In this document: piece after piece, positions 1 to 8,533 of the stretch
Layout: each line of letters opens with the position of its first letter
Numbering within the stretch: position 1 is the stretch's first letter
From: Pelosinus fermentans
GTDB lineage: Bacteria; Bacillota; Negativicutes; DSM-13327
NCBI GenBank assembly: GCA_002434245.1
Contig: DJJR01000029.1
Span: 24,963 to 67,633 of the forward strand
Length of the DNA stretch: 42,671 nt
Direction of reading: 5' to 3'
Translations under genes and position numbers: made by a program
The notes under the pieces: generated by a model
Seen by the model: the letters and a program-made list of their open reading frames with translations, nothing else
Told to the model about the DNA's origin: nothing
Database searches by the model: none

Positions 1-26
1 GCTTTCTCCACTTATTTTTTTTGATT

Positions 27-191
27 TTACTTTTCTCTTTGGCTTAATAGTCTCTGGTAGATAATAATCAAATCATCTAATTGCTGGCTTATTCTAATGA
101 CTTCTGCGTCTACCAGGCATTGTTTTCCTCCCATCTCATTTAATTGCCGGCGTGTTCGTTCAATTTTTTCAACTATTTCACCAATTCTCAT
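27..191 (-). CDS. Spo0E-like sporulation regulatory protein
   Basis: A 54-residue protein of the Spo0E family, small helical-hairpin phosphatases that remove phosphate from the response regulator Spo0A and so delay sporulation. The family signature SQELD appears here as SQQLD followed by DLI, within a two-helix layout rich in charged residues. The start at 191 is chosen because AAAGGGGGGA lies 5 bases upstream; a longer reading to 224 would put that site inside the gene. It is a single gene, divergent from the next one. Family assignment is fairly secure for so short a protein; activity on Spo0A is inferred from the family. Confidence 0.8.
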   Translation of the reverse strand: MRIGEIVEKIERTRRQLNEMGGKQCLVDAEVIRISQQLDDLIIIYQRLLSQREK

Positions 192-302
192 CTTTATCCC
201 CCCTTTCCTTGTTAAATTTATCAAGAAAATGAGGGGATTTGTTTATTTTTCGACATAAAAATTACTTATTTTTTACATTTCTCTATCTTTCGATAGAGGC
301 AA

Positions 303-330
303 TTGAGGAAAAAGCACATTATGATATAAT
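303..330 (+). promoter_or_regulatory. Sigma-A promoter candidate for the 386-628 gene
   Basis: TTGAGG at 303-308 and TATAAT at 325-330 are separated by 16 bases, and TG stands one base before the -10 (extended -10). A 7-bp hairpin (CTCTATC/GATAGAG, 281-298) lies just upstream. It fits transcription of the small gene at 386. Confidence 0.5.
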
Positions 331-385
331 TATTGCAATAAATAGGTTAAAAATGTAAAATTAGAAAAAGATTGGAGTAATATAT

Positions 386-628
386 ATGGCAATATGGAAA
401 ATAAAAATGGACTCTAGAGATTTCGAACAGTATCGTAAAAAACTAGTGAACAGGGGCTTTATTCCTACCAATTACTTCTCTGCTAATGGCTTTAATATAA
501 AAAAGATGAGAGAACTTGCTTTAGCCGGAAAGATGGACGCTATGCAATGTGTTGTCGGAAACTCCATCAGGTGGTATTATTGCGAAGATCAAGCTGAGTT
601 AGCTCGCCTCAGAGGAGAACTCTCATAA
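386..628 (+). CDS. Small hypothetical protein (80 aa)
   Basis: I do not recognise this family. It encodes an 80-residue soluble, basic protein with no signal peptide or membrane segment; W4 and a C-terminal WYYCEDQAELARLR segment suggest a compact alpha/beta fold. It has a plausible upstream promoter, a GGAG ribosome site 9 bases before the ATG, and a strong terminator immediately after it, so it looks like a real single-gene unit rather than a chance reading frame. There are two cysteines (residues about 55 and 66) and no recognisable metal motif. Confidence 0.6.
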   Translation: MAIWKIKMDSRDFEQYRKKLVNRGFIPTNYFSANGFNIKKMRELALAGKMDAMQCVVGNSIRWYYCEDQAELARLRGELS

Positions 629-648
629 AAGCAACATCTTTTCCCCTA

Positions 649-691
649 GATATTGAAAAGGCTGCCTGATTAAGACAGCCTTTTCAATATC
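649..691. terminator. Bidirectional terminator hairpin
   Basis: A perfect 16-bp inverted repeat (GATATTGAAAAGGCTG / CAGCCTTTTCAATATC) with an 11-base loop sits between two convergent genes (386-628 and 704-1378). The A/T-rich outer arms supply U-rich tails in both directions. Confidence 0.85.
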
Positions 692-703
692 GTCTTATGC
701 ATA

Positions 704-1378
704 TTACTCCGAATCACAATCTCCTATCACTAAAGGGAGTTCCCCTTCCATTGCCAATCTAAGACGATTCTCAACTTCATACCAATTAATTAATTTCAAC
801 CATTCTTTCACATATTCCTCACGGTTATATTGATAATCAAGATAATACGCATGCTCCCACACATCAATTACCAAAATAGGAATTGATCCCCATTGAGTAA
901 GATTCTGATGCTTTTCTGCAGTAAGCATCTCCAAGTGGCTCCATGCCGGATTCCACACGAGTATTCCCCAACCAGATGCTTCTACTTTAATAGCTGCATT
1001 GACAAACTGATCGAGAAAAGCATCAAAGCTGCCAAAGTATTTAACAACTTCTTTGACCGTACATCGTCCTGGCTCACTTTCAAACCCTGGCGGTGCCATA
1101 ATCGTCCAGTAAACACTATGCAAGATATGTCCAGAACCGTTAAATGCCAGCTCATTTTCCCAATATTTTATAAATGTAAAATTTTCTTTTTTTCTTGCAT
1201 CTACTAAAGCTAATTCAGCCCTATTAAGACCATCTACATAGGACTTGTGATGATGATCATGGTGATACCGAAGTGTTGTGGAGCTAATAATTGGCTCTAA
1301 GGCATCATATGGATAGGGCAATGGGGGCAACTTATGTTTCCCCGCCGGAGTATACGCACGCAAATCTGTGTCAGACAC
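704..1378 (-). CDS. Iron/manganese superoxide dismutase
   Basis: Converts superoxide to oxygen and hydrogen peroxide. All four metal ligands of the Fe/Mn family are visible: His39 in RYHHDHHHKSYV, His87 in GSGHILHSVYW, and Asp172 and His176 in DVWEHAYYLDYQ. The fold-defining YPYDALEP start is present, and the 224-residue length is normal for the family. The start is GTG at 1378, set by GGGAGG 8 bases upstream; an in-frame ATG at 1450 would add 24 residues unlike the family. No signal peptide is seen, so it is cytosolic or, if in spores, packaged there. It lies 75 bases downstream of the DUF3231 gene on the same strand and is probably co-transcribed. Iron versus manganese cannot be read from sequence. 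Confidence 0.93.
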   Translation of the reverse strand: MSDTDLRAYTPAGKHKLPPLPYPYDALEPIISSTTLRYHHDHHHKSYVDGLNRAELALVDARKKENFTFIKYWENELAFNGSGHILHSVYWTIMAPPGFESEPGRCTVKEVVKYFGSFDAFLDQFVNAAIKVEASGWGILVWNPAWSHLEMLTAEKHQNLTQWGSIPILVIDVWEHAYYLDYQYNREEYVKEWLKLINWYEVENRLRLAMEGELPLVIGDCDSE

Positions 1379-1453
1379 GATTTTCAACCTCCCACTCAAT
1401 CTCTTACCGCTGTGTGGTATTATATTTCTACAACGAGAGGTGGGTGACAAAAA

Positions 1454-2479
1454 TCAGTTGAAAATCTCCATATTTTTATTTTCGACCAGCATTTGACGAT
1501 CAACCGCTTGCGGCGGTTCCTCAAGCCATCCATATTTAATCATCAGGTTTGCTCCATCTTCTGCGAAAAGAGCTACTTCTGCCATTAATCTAGTATAATC
1601 CATTGCCAAATCATAACATTGGCTTGTCGAAATCGCTAAGCCATAATTACCTATGCCCATCTGTATTAAGGCTGAAACATGAAATAACATTAATTTTTCT
1701 GAAAAGGGCGACTGCGTTACTGTCGTAATTAAAGGTTCCATCGATGATCCTCCAGTCAGATCATCTGCCTCCAGTCTCTTGGTAAATATTTCGATGTGTT
1801 TTTGCGCAATTTCTTTACCTCTTAGAAAATGAGACCGAATATCAGGCGAAGAGGCTGTTTGCCAAAAACCTGTTATCATTGCTTTTCCCATAATATTAGT
1901 TTGAATGTTCATAAAGACATGCATAATCTCTACAGCTGTCAAAGGGCGGCTTGCTTTAAATAAACTCCCTAAAAAAGCTTGCTGCTTTGCAAATTCCACA
2001 TGCTTACTGGCTGGAATATATGGAGATCTAGCATAAATCCCTTTTTCTAACATCAGTTTAACAACTCTTTCGTTAAGCTCGATCGACTCATGCAATGTCT
2101 GCGTGTAAAATTCTCTTATATCCTGACGAGAGGCTGTGCTTAATGCCAATCCATAAGCAGCCAGTCCCACTCGAGACATATTATTGAGATAATGCAATGT
2201 GAAAATGTCATCAAAGAGTCTTTCCGCATTGATATCTACATCTTCATTCGTAAAGCCAACAGGACTGGCAAACTGTTCATTTTGGTACGTACTGCGAATC
2301 CATGCGACATGATTTTGCGATAAAGATAAAGCAAACTCCAGCAATAGACGAATTTTTTCGTCCTCAACCTTTGCTAAAAAATATTTCAATACACACTTTG
2401 CTAAACTATCACTTTGATACTGAGTCCACGTAATTGCAATTTCTGCAGAGGTTAATCGGATATGGCTGATGTTAGACAT
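1454..2479 (-). CDS. DUF3231 family protein (spore-former specific)
   Basis: A 341-residue protein made of two related all-helical halves (about 1-165 and 175-330), each with the GLAAYGLALSTA / GIGNYGLAISTS-type motif. This matches the duplicated DUF3231 architecture, a ferritin-like, coat-F-like helical bundle found mainly in endospore-forming Bacillota. The molecular function is unknown; several members are sporulation-linked. The ATG at 2479 has a GGGGTG site 8 bases upstream and a TATAAT-like -10 further up. It precedes the superoxide dismutase gene, which suggests a two-gene unit concerned with oxidative protection or spores; that link is inference. Confidence 0.8.
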   Translation of the reverse strand: MSNISHIRLTSAEIAITWTQYQSDSLAKCVLKYFLAKVEDEKIRLLLEFALSLSQNHVAWIRSTYQNEQFASPVGFTNEDVDINAERLFDDIFTLHYLNNMSRVGLAAYGLALSTASRQDIREFYTQTLHESIELNERVVKLMLEKGIYARSPYIPASKHVEFAKQQAFLGSLFKASRPLTAVEIMHVFMNIQTNIMGKAMITGFWQTASSPDIRSHFLRGKEIAQKHIEIFTKRLEADDLTGGSSMEPLITTVTQSPFSEKLMLFHVSALIQMGIGNYGLAISTSQCYDLAMDYTRLMAEVALFAEDGANLMIKYGWLEEPPQAVDRQMLVENKNMEIFN

Positions 2480-2611
2480 ATATACACCCCATTTTTTACT
2501 TATTATAACCCTCGCTCTTTATTATTAATTAATTATTTTTAAAAAATAATTAAAGGGGTTACACATGTTCTATATGATGAGGTGAAGGTAGACTGCATGT
2601 CCTAATAGGGA

Positions 2612-3502
2612 TTAATAAACAACCTGTGGTACTTTTTTAAAAAGACTTACAAATAGGTCGACAACCAATGGATGATAGTCAAGTCCTTTACCGATTCGTA
2701 TTCGGTCAATTGCCTCCGCCGGAGTAAGACAATTCCTTTGATAGATACCACTTGTTACTCGATCAAATGCATTTGCTACGCTGACAATACATGCATTAAT
2801 ATTGATTTTATCTTCTTTGATTCCATAGGGATACCCGCCACCCGAATATTTTTCATGATGCTGCTGTACTGTTAGATAAATACCCAAAGGTAATTTATCC
2901 GCTGCCAATAAATCAGCTCCAATGCGGGGATGCTGCTGATAAAGCATCTCCTGCCCATCATCCATTCTTGAAACCTCTCTTAAAACATCTGGTGGTAATA
3001 ACATTTTTCCTATATCATGAAGTAATGCGCCTATAGAAACCTCCTGTAAGGACGCTTGGGGAAGCTGCATTTTTTCTGCAATCGCAACCGATAGAATGGC
3101 AACATTTATAGAATGGGAATATGTTGCACTCTGTCCTTGGGATAAAGCTTTAAGATTGTTTCCTAAGAAAGAGTCATTTCGCATCTCCTTTAACAGAATA
3201 TTCAAGTACTTAGATGCATTCATTACACTTTCTAAATTGAAGTTTTCAAATTTTTTATCGATCTTCTCAGGAACCTTAAACGGACTATTACTATAATTAA
3301 CAGGTAAATGCTGTAATGTATCCACAGTTTTACCCGCATTTTTTTCAGATATTTGAAATGGAATTCTTCTATTTTTAAGTTTCTGGATCATATTATCAGT
3401 CATAGGTGCACCTTCTACTAATAACAATCGACCAAATTTATCGGTAACATTATGAGCAAGATAACCTACAATATGTATCTTAGGTTCTGTACTATCATAC
3501 AT
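2612..3502 (-). CDS. HD-GYP domain phosphodiesterase
   Basis: Likely hydrolyses cyclic di-GMP. The C-terminal half (about residues 115-285) has the HD-GYP signature: HSINVAILS, the HD pair in GALLHDIGKML, HPRIGADLL, QQHH followed by EKYSGGGYPYG (the GYP motif), and a late VSVANAFD segment. The N-terminal ~100 residues are an unassigned regulatory region like the small domain in front of many HD-GYP proteins. No receiver or membrane segment is seen. The start at 3502 has GGGGG 8 bases upstream; an ATG at 3517 is the alternative. It is transcribed alone. Confidence 0.88.
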   Translation of the reverse strand: MYDSTEPKIHIVGYLAHNVTDKFGRLLLVEGAPMTDNMIQKLKNRRIPFQISEKNAGKTVDTLQHLPVNYSNSPFKVPEKIDKKFENFNLESVMNASKYLNILLKEMRNDSFLGNNLKALSQGQSATYSHSINVAILSVAIAEKMQLPQASLQEVSIGALLHDIGKMLLPPDVLREVSRMDDGQEMLYQQHPRIGADLLAADKLPLGIYLTVQQHHEKYSGGGYPYGIKEDKININACIVSVANAFDRVTSGIYQRNCLTPAEAIDRIRIGKGLDYHPLVVDLFVSLFKKVPQVVY

Positions 3503-3517
3503 AACGATTTCCCCCAT

Positions 3518-3814
3518 TATCCCCTTATATTAGAACTTTACAAAATTCCTTGAATAATTTATAATCCATAATTCATGTTAACTTACTTGTAAGCATTTAA
3601 CCGATTTGCAGGATGCAATGACGATACAAAAAGGAGTGATTTTAAATAATAACTTTATCCTTATGAAACTTCCATAATTAGAAAATCTTTCTAACTCTTA
3701 CTATCATAGTTATTATATAAGTTAATTTTGGCACCGTCAATGCCTTTAATAAACTTTTGAGTTATTTTTAACACTTTTCCATAGAATATACAGTATGAAA
3801 GGAGTTGGAAAACA
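3518..3814. other. 297-base intergenic region
   Basis: An A/T-rich spacer between the divergent HD-GYP and XRE genes. No reading frame worth reporting and no clear consensus promoter; it presumably holds both promoters. Confidence 0.5.
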
Positions 3815-4135
3815 ATGCCTAATTTCAAAGACCAAATCAATCAATTATGGGAAGAAGCAAAAGACCGCGACTACCAAACGACTCAAGAAGACTTCGCAAA
3901 TCTACTAGGAGCAACAAAAAATCAACTAAAAGGCTGGTTACGGGGCTCCGGCGAACCTAGCACTGAGTTGATTAAAAAGATTGCACAAGTTTGTAACGTT
4001 TCAGTAGATTGGCTAGTAGGAAATTATGAAACCAATGTCACAGTCTCGCACTCTTATGATGAAAAAATTAAAAACCTTCCGCCTGAAATGAAACGTATTA
4101 TCGATTTTATCATTACTTCGTACGGAAAATCGTAA
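3815..4135 (+). CDS. XRE-family transcriptional regulator
   Basis: A 106-residue DNA-binding protein with a Cro/CI-type helix-turn-helix at about residues 22-68 (TQEDFANLLGATKNQLKGWLRGSGEPS then ELIKKIAQVCNVSVDWLVG). The C-terminal tail (NLPPEMKRIIDFIITSYGK) resembles that of the regulator at 22009-22350, so the two may be distant paralogues. GGAG lies 10 bases before the ATG. Its target is unknown; no operator is obvious nearby. Confidence 0.88.
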   Translation: MPNFKDQINQLWEEAKDRDYQTTQEDFANLLGATKNQLKGWLRGSGEPSTELIKKIAQVCNVSVDWLVGNYETNVTVSHSYDEKIKNLPPEMKRIIDFIITSYGKS

Positions 4136-4261
4136 AGCCTATTTACATTACCTCAGCTTGGCATTTTTGTACTATCAGATAAGTGGGCAACTATATTATT
4201 GTGCTGACCCTCTACAGATAATTGCTGTATTTTGAGTTAATTTATCTTTTTATCACCCGAC

Positions 4262-4316
4262 AATGAGAAGGTATACCCTAATAGGTATCCTCTCAATTGT
4301 TAGGGTATTTTTTTTA
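4262..4316 (+). terminator. Terminator after the XRE gene
   Basis: ATACCCTAA (4273-4281) can pair with TTAGGGTAT (4300-4308), which is followed by a run of eight T. An alternative stem (4262-4277 with 4284-4298) shares bases with it, so two folds compete. It lies between the XRE gene and the convergent patatin gene. Confidence 0.7.
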
Positions 4317-4339
4317 GTCTTCGGCATCGCCAGGTTTAT

Positions 4340-5368
4340 TTATATCGGACGGTTATGTACCGTGTTCGCTGGATCATCATACCATTCAAAATAATGCTCT
4401 GCACATTCACGTCCAGATTGAATGAGAGCCTTCTTCTTTTCATCACTTAAATGAAATTCAGTCGTTTTCACATGCAGTGTATTGATATAAATCGTTCTAT
4501 GCCAATCATCACTGTGCAGGTGCTGATTTTGTTGACTCTCCATATAAATATCAACAAGACTCTTTGTAAACTCAATCAAATCTTTTATTTCTTTTCTGGC
4601 AGGATCAACCAGCTCGCGAAACATAGCAATTTCACGACCAGAGTCTAAACGAAATCCAAGAGTCTCTTTATTAAATACATACAGACCTGCAGCTTCATCA
4701 TATTCTTTTAATTGTTCATTAAATTGCTTATAATATTCCGGTTCGTTAGAATGCTCATAGACATATTTTTCTCTATCGAATAATTTAATGGGATAATTAT
4801 CAAGAACTCCACCATCTACATATATATCATTGTACTCACCTCTTTTTGCTGCAAAGAGCAATGGGATTGACATCGATATACGGACAGCATCTGCTACACA
4901 AAGATCAGGAGTATGCTCCACGGAGAAAACTTGCGATCGCTTGGTGGAAAGGTTCGTGCCAATAAAAAACATCTCTCTAAATTCCAATTCCTTTCCTGCT
5001 TCAAAAATCTCTTTAAAAGTGGCATCAGGATTCCCAGTTTTGCTTTGAATCAGATCGCCTATCCAATTTCGAAAATAATCTCCTTTATACCAGCCGAATT
5101 CTTTAAATAATCTCGTGGTATCAAATGCTACTCCTAAAGAATCATCTAGGAATTTTGTAAAATCTAAGCTTAGTAGAATATCTTCAATTTCTTTGAAACT
5201 AAAATTCAAACCAATCAAAAGGCCCATAATAGCGCCTGCTGATGCACCACCAACTCGTTCAATTTTCGGCAAAATTTCTTTCTCCTGCAATACGCTGAGA
5301 GCTCCAATATACGCGATTCCTTTCACGCCTCCCCCTTCAAAAATGAAATTACGGAACGGATAATCCAA
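4340..5368 (-). CDS. Patatin-like phospholipase
   Basis: A 342-residue cytosolic lipid acyl hydrolase of the patatin/RssA type. The oxyanion glycines (EGGGVKGIAYIGAL, residues about 11-24), the nucleophile elbow GASAG (about 42-46) and the catalytic DGG (in YVDGGVLDNYP) are all present, so the Ser-Asp dyad is intact. There is no signal peptide. The start is TTG at 5368, preceded by AAGGAGG at the ideal distance (7 bases). It is transcribed alone and its substrate is unknown; such proteins act on phospholipids, and some are toxins or anti-phage effectors, but nothing around it supports a defence role. Confidence 0.92.
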   Translation of the reverse strand: MDYPFRNFIFEGGGVKGIAYIGALSVLQEKEILPKIERVGGASAGAIMGLLIGLNFSFKEIEDILLSLDFTKFLDDSLGVAFDTTRLFKEFGWYKGDYFRNWIGDLIQSKTGNPDATFKEIFEAGKELEFREMFFIGTNLSTKRSQVFSVEHTPDLCVADAVRISMSIPLLFAAKRGEYNDIYVDGGVLDNYPIKLFDREKYVYEHSNEPEYYKQFNEQLKEYDEAAGLYVFNKETLGFRLDSGREIAMFRELVDPARKEIKDLIEFTKSLVDIYMESQQNQHLHSDDWHRTIYINTLHVKTTEFHLSDEKKKALIQSGRECAEHYFEWYDDPANTVHNRPI

Positions 5369-5451
5369 AACAACACCTCCTTCAATATATCTAGCATATT
5401 AAATGAATTGAGTATATATTCTTACAATTTTCAGCCAATTCCATCGTAAGA

Positions 5452-5487
5452 AAAGAGAGCGAATTCAAGTAAGAATTAGCTCTCTTT
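5452..5487 (-). terminator. Terminator after the HAD gene
   Basis: AAAGAGAGC / GCTCTCTTT form the outer stem, with a further GAATTC/GAATT pairing inside. Read on the minus strand it ends in TTTTCTTA, downstream of the 5520-6209 gene. Confidence 0.7.
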
Positions 5488-5519
5488 CTCTAACAAATAA
5501 CGACATAAAAAAATAATTG

Positions 5520-6209
5520 TTATCGTGCTGCTAAAAAAATCTTTTTAGCAAAGTCAGTAAATTCACCAATCACCATATCCACACCCTCCAGCTGCTGTAG
5601 ACGACTATGAGCTTCCTGAGGGCCGATGGCTATAATTTGACCAATATTAGCTCGCCTGGCGGCTTCAATGCCTGCATCTGCATCTTCAAAAACAATGCAT
5701 TGCTCTGGAGACAGCCTTAGATTTTGAGCCGATTTTAAATAAATTTCAGGAAACGGTTTCCCTGGAAGCAATCCATCATCATATACCACTTTATCAAAAT
5801 CAAACCACTTTTCTAGATGAAATACCTCAAAGTAGAAATTAACATTATTAATTTCTGACCCGGTGGCAATTGTGCAGGCAATACGATTTTCAACCAAATA
5901 ATCAAGTAAATCAATAGCACCCGGTGCCAATTTAACATTCTCAGCATCTTTACGGCATAAGTCACGATATATCACTTCTTTTTCCTGACTTAACGCCTCT
6001 CCTTCTTCATCCGAAAGCTGCTTACCAGCTAAATACGACATGGTAACTTTGTTAGGTCTGCCTAAAACAAAAGTAGCCATTTCATGATCGCTGACTGGGT
6101 AACCTCTCAATTTTTCAGCCATAGCAATCCAGGCACTGGTTTGCTTATCAGTATCCCAAAACAACGTTCCATTAAAATCAAAAATTACTCCCGAGTACTT
6201 TTTAGACAT
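5520..6209 (-). CDS. HAD-superfamily hydrolase, subfamily IA, with DFN variant motif
   Basis: A 229-residue phosphatase-like protein related to beta-phosphoglucomutase and phosphoglycolate phosphatase. HAD motif I reads FDFNGTLFWD: the nucleophile Asp11 is kept, but the usual general acid/base two residues later is Asn13. Motif II (ATGSE), the motif III Lys (GKPFPEIY) and motif IV (FEDADAGIEAA) are present. The helical cap lies between about 20 and 85. The start has GGGGGAAAG upstream. Loss of Asp13 would slow ordinary phosphate-ester hydrolysis, so the reaction may differ. Single-gene unit with its own terminator. Confidence 0.85.
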   Translation of the reverse strand: MSKKYSGVIFDFNGTLFWDTDKQTSAWIAMAEKLRGYPVSDHEMATFVLGRPNKVTMSYLAGKQLSDEEGEALSQEKEVIYRDLCRKDAENVKLAPGAIDLLDYLVENRIACTIATGSEINNVNFYFEVFHLEKWFDFDKVVYDDGLLPGKPFPEIYLKSAQNLRLSPEQCIVFEDADAGIEAARRANIGQIIAIGPQEAHSRLQQLEGVDMVIGEFTDFAKKIFLAAR

Positions 6210-6390
6210 TAACTTTCCCCCATTTTCCTAGTATAATCACCGATAAATCAGCCACACAAGCAGGCTAAAATTCATCATTATCGTAATCCCATTCTACTTT
6301 ATTTAACATTATAGAACAAAACTCCTGCAAACTCTCTCATCAGAGTTAACATAAGAACATACTTGCAGCAGATAAGCTATAAATAAGAAG

Positions 6391-6424
6391 AGACTGTGCT
6401 GAAACAAAGGTTTCAGCACAGTCT
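6391..6424. terminator. Perfect hairpin after the methyltransferase gene
   Basis: A 15-bp perfect inverted repeat (AGACTGTGCTGAAAC / GTTTCAGCACAGTCT) with a 4-base loop, 26 bases past the methyltransferase stop. The U tract is weak on either strand, but the stem is strong. Confidence 0.65.
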
Positions 6425-6450
6425 ACATAGTATTTTCGCTTTTAAAAGCA

Positions 6451-7389
6451 CTAAAGACTAGCTGCAGTAATAATTTGCCTGCCATCAATATCGTGCATCT
6501 CAACTTGACAGAATCCTGCTGTATTCAGCCAAGTCGTATATTGCTTCATAGTCCAAGTTCCGCCTGTTTTTGTATTTGCCAGCATATTCACAGCAAACAG
6601 CTCTGCCATGGGACTAATACCTCTAACAAAATCCAGAATAGCGATACGCCCCCCTTTGCGCAAGGCAGTATGCACTCGCTGAAATAAGAGGAGGTTTTCT
6701 TCCTCTCCATAAATATGAGAGATATTTCCTAGAAAAACCAAATCAAAATGACCTGAGAAAACCTCTTTGGTAAAATCACCTGACACAAATTTAATCTTTT
6801 CCCCCGGAAGCAGCATTGGCTCCATCAAGGCGCATACTTCTGGTATATCTTGAACCGTAACATCGGCACCCGCGAATGCAAATGGCCGGGCATAGTTCAA
6901 AGGACCTCCGCCCAAATCAAGAACTTTTGCTTCTTCCGGCAACCCGGCCAAACAGATCGTCACCAACGGCTCTGCCATTTGTTTAGCACCTTTCTTCATG
7001 GCACTCATGAAACCTTTTATATCTTGCTGGTCACGTTCTTTGTCAGGGGGCTGACCAGTCTTTAATATTTCAGGAAGATGTGTCCATGCTTTAATCACAT
7101 TAAAGGTATGTATGAGTGAGTAACCAAGATAATGCTCCGCGTCTTCATTGAAAAATAAGTCATTGGCCTCTGGTGTCAAGGTTAATTTTTTACCAGTTTG
7201 CGCTACATATCCCAAGGAAATAAGCGCTTCCATTATCGTCCAAGCAGCACGGCGATCCATGGCTAACCCCTGGACCAAATCATCCAGACTGGCAGGTTTC
7301 TCCCGTAACGCATCGAAGATTCCTGCCTTCAAGGCCGCACCTGCCACCAATAATTCCTGAGGAGCCATCGGGTTTTTCAAATTAGGCAT
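6451..7389 (-). CDS. SAM-dependent O-methyltransferase (acetylserotonin-type)
   Basis: A 312-residue enzyme of the plant/bacterial small-molecule O-methyltransferase family. An N-terminal winged-helix dimerisation domain (about 1-85: LVAGAALKAGIFDAL, RRAAWTIMEALISLGYV) is followed by a Rossmann SAM domain from about residue 140. Motif I is VLDLGGGPLNYA (the third glycine is replaced), with acidic contacts at VQDIPEV and SGDFTKE. The post-motif region HIYGEEENLLLFQRVHTAL and the RKGGRIAILDF strand are typical. GGAGG lies 7 bases before the ATG. Its substrate is unknown; it sits alone with its own terminator. Confidence 0.88.
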   Translation of the reverse strand: MPNLKNPMAPQELLVAGAALKAGIFDALREKPASLDDLVQGLAMDRRAAWTIMEALISLGYVAQTGKKLTLTPEANDLFFNEDAEHYLGYSLIHTFNVIKAWTHLPEILKTGQPPDKERDQQDIKGFMSAMKKGAKQMAEPLVTICLAGLPEEAKVLDLGGGPLNYARPFAFAGADVTVQDIPEVCALMEPMLLPGEKIKFVSGDFTKEVFSGHFDLVFLGNISHIYGEEENLLLFQRVHTALRKGGRIAILDFVRGISPMAELFAVNMLANTKTGGTWTMKQYTTWLNTAGFCQVEMHDIDGRQIITAASL

Positions 7390-7532
7390 ACTCGTTCCTC
7401 CTTACCTTATCGTAATTTTTCATCTTCATATTCTTTACTCATTTCCTAAGAAAAAACCTCTTTCACCACGATTAGCATTTTAAAATTTGGGGAAACTATT
7501 GTCAATCGTTGAATAAAAGGGAGGTGTATCAT

Positions 7533-7709
7533 TTGCCTATTGAAAAAGTATATCAACAATGGAATGGAAAAAGTACTAATGGCAAGGTTGAATCCAGTAA
7601 TAATTTCCTTTCCAAGGAAGCAATGAAAAATTCGACAGCAGAAATGGAATGTACAGTAGGAATTGATACGTTTTCCGCCGCTGATTTACAAAATAACTTG
7701 GAAGATTAG
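7533..7709 (+). CDS. Small hypothetical protein (58 aa, TTG start)
   Basis: A plus-strand reading frame in a run of minus-strand genes. AAAGGGAGG lies 8 bases before a TTG at 7533, which is near-ideal and is the main reason to call it; a frame from TTG at 7509 would swallow that site. The peptide is polar, Ser/Asn-rich and has one cysteine; it ends SAADLQNNLED. There is no signal peptide or known domain. A strong hairpin follows at 7758-7811. I do not recognise the family. Confidence 0.5.
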   Translation: MPIEKVYQQWNGKSTNGKVESSNNFLSKEAMKNSTAEMECTVGIDTFSAADLQNNLED

Positions 7710-7757
7710 CAGCCAGTATGAAATCTAAAGCAGTTGATAGACTCACAATACAATGAT

Positions 7758-7811
7758 ATGCTCTCCTAACGGTAGAATGGTTCAAAAAACTTACTACCGT
7801 TAGGAGAGCAT
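7758..7811. terminator. Bidirectional terminator hairpin
   Basis: An 18-bp stem (7758-7775 with 7794-7811, core TGCTCTCCTAACGGTAG) sits between the convergent small gene (7533-7709) and the membrane protein gene (7825-8418). Confidence 0.75.
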
Positions 7812-7824
7812 TCCATTTCAAAAT

Positions 7825-8418
7825 TTAGTATGGCATGTTTTTTCCTAAATATAAACCTGCTAAAAAAATAGTGAATAGTGCTACGATGTGAATGACGAAC
7901 CAAAACCAATTTCCAAAGCGAAAAGCCTGAATAGGCAATGGCTTGCGCAAATGGGTCGGTATCATTTTCCCTCCAATCCATTCCATAAGAATAAAAAAGG
8001 CCCACCAAGACGTATAAGAGTCCCAAAAATCCCATTCATAATCATAGCTGATTAAATCGGTTTTATTTTTTAATATGGACTCATACAATACGCCAGTATT
8101 AATGATTACACCATAAAAAGAGATCTTGTGAACCCAATCTATCGGACTATATCGTACACCTAGTAATACAAGAAAGGAAAAGGCTGTTAAAATCGAAAAT
8201 ATGGGAACCTTCAAAATGGGCAGAAAGATATAAGGAAATGTATAGAATTTAACCTCGACAAACAGTAAGCAAATCAAATTACCCAGTAATCCAGCAATCA
8301 GATATAAAAGACCATATCGCTTCCAATCCAGCCGCAAAATAAGATAACTGCCGATTATTGCAATCACACTGCTTGCTATCGATATATACATCTCCTTGCT
8401 ATTATTTAAAAATTCCAT
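7825..8418 (-). CDS. CBO0543-like integral membrane protein
   Basis: A 197-residue multi-pass membrane protein with about five to six hydrophobic segments, among them ASSVIAIIGSYLIL, GLLYLIAGLLGNLICLLFV, FSILTAFSFLVLLGV and FWFVIHIVALFTIFLAGLYL. The DWKRYG loop and the Trp-rich WDFWDSYTSWWAFF stretch resemble the CBO0543 family of uncharacterised Bacillota membrane proteins; this assignment is moderate. The ATG at 8418 has AGGAG 8 bases upstream; a TTG two codons earlier is too close to it. Function unknown. Confidence 0.65.
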   Translation of the reverse strand: MEFLNNSKEMYISIASSVIAIIGSYLILRLDWKRYGLLYLIAGLLGNLICLLFVEVKFYTFPYIFLPILKVPIFSILTAFSFLVLLGVRYSPIDWVHKISFYGVIINTGVLYESILKNKTDLISYDYEWDFWDSYTSWWAFFILMEWIGGKMIPTHLRKPLPIQAFRFGNWFWFVIHIVALFTIFLAGLYLGKNMPY

Positions 8419-8533
8419 GACCAAATCTCCTTACTTAAAAGTACACTATAATGACTATTATGTACCTCAAAGGAAAATTTAGTCAGAAAAATATGTTCAG
8501 TAACAGACTCACAAAATGGATGCATTAGTAAAT

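Noticed and set aside
893..1207. Plus-strand frame of 104 codons opposite the superoxide dismutase gene
   Set aside because: It lies wholly inside a gene with an intact active site and has no ribosome site; a shadow frame.
4340..5368. Patatin as an anti-phage (CBASS-type) effector
   Set aside because: No nucleotidyltransferase or ancillary defence gene lies on either side; the neighbours are housekeeping-type genes.
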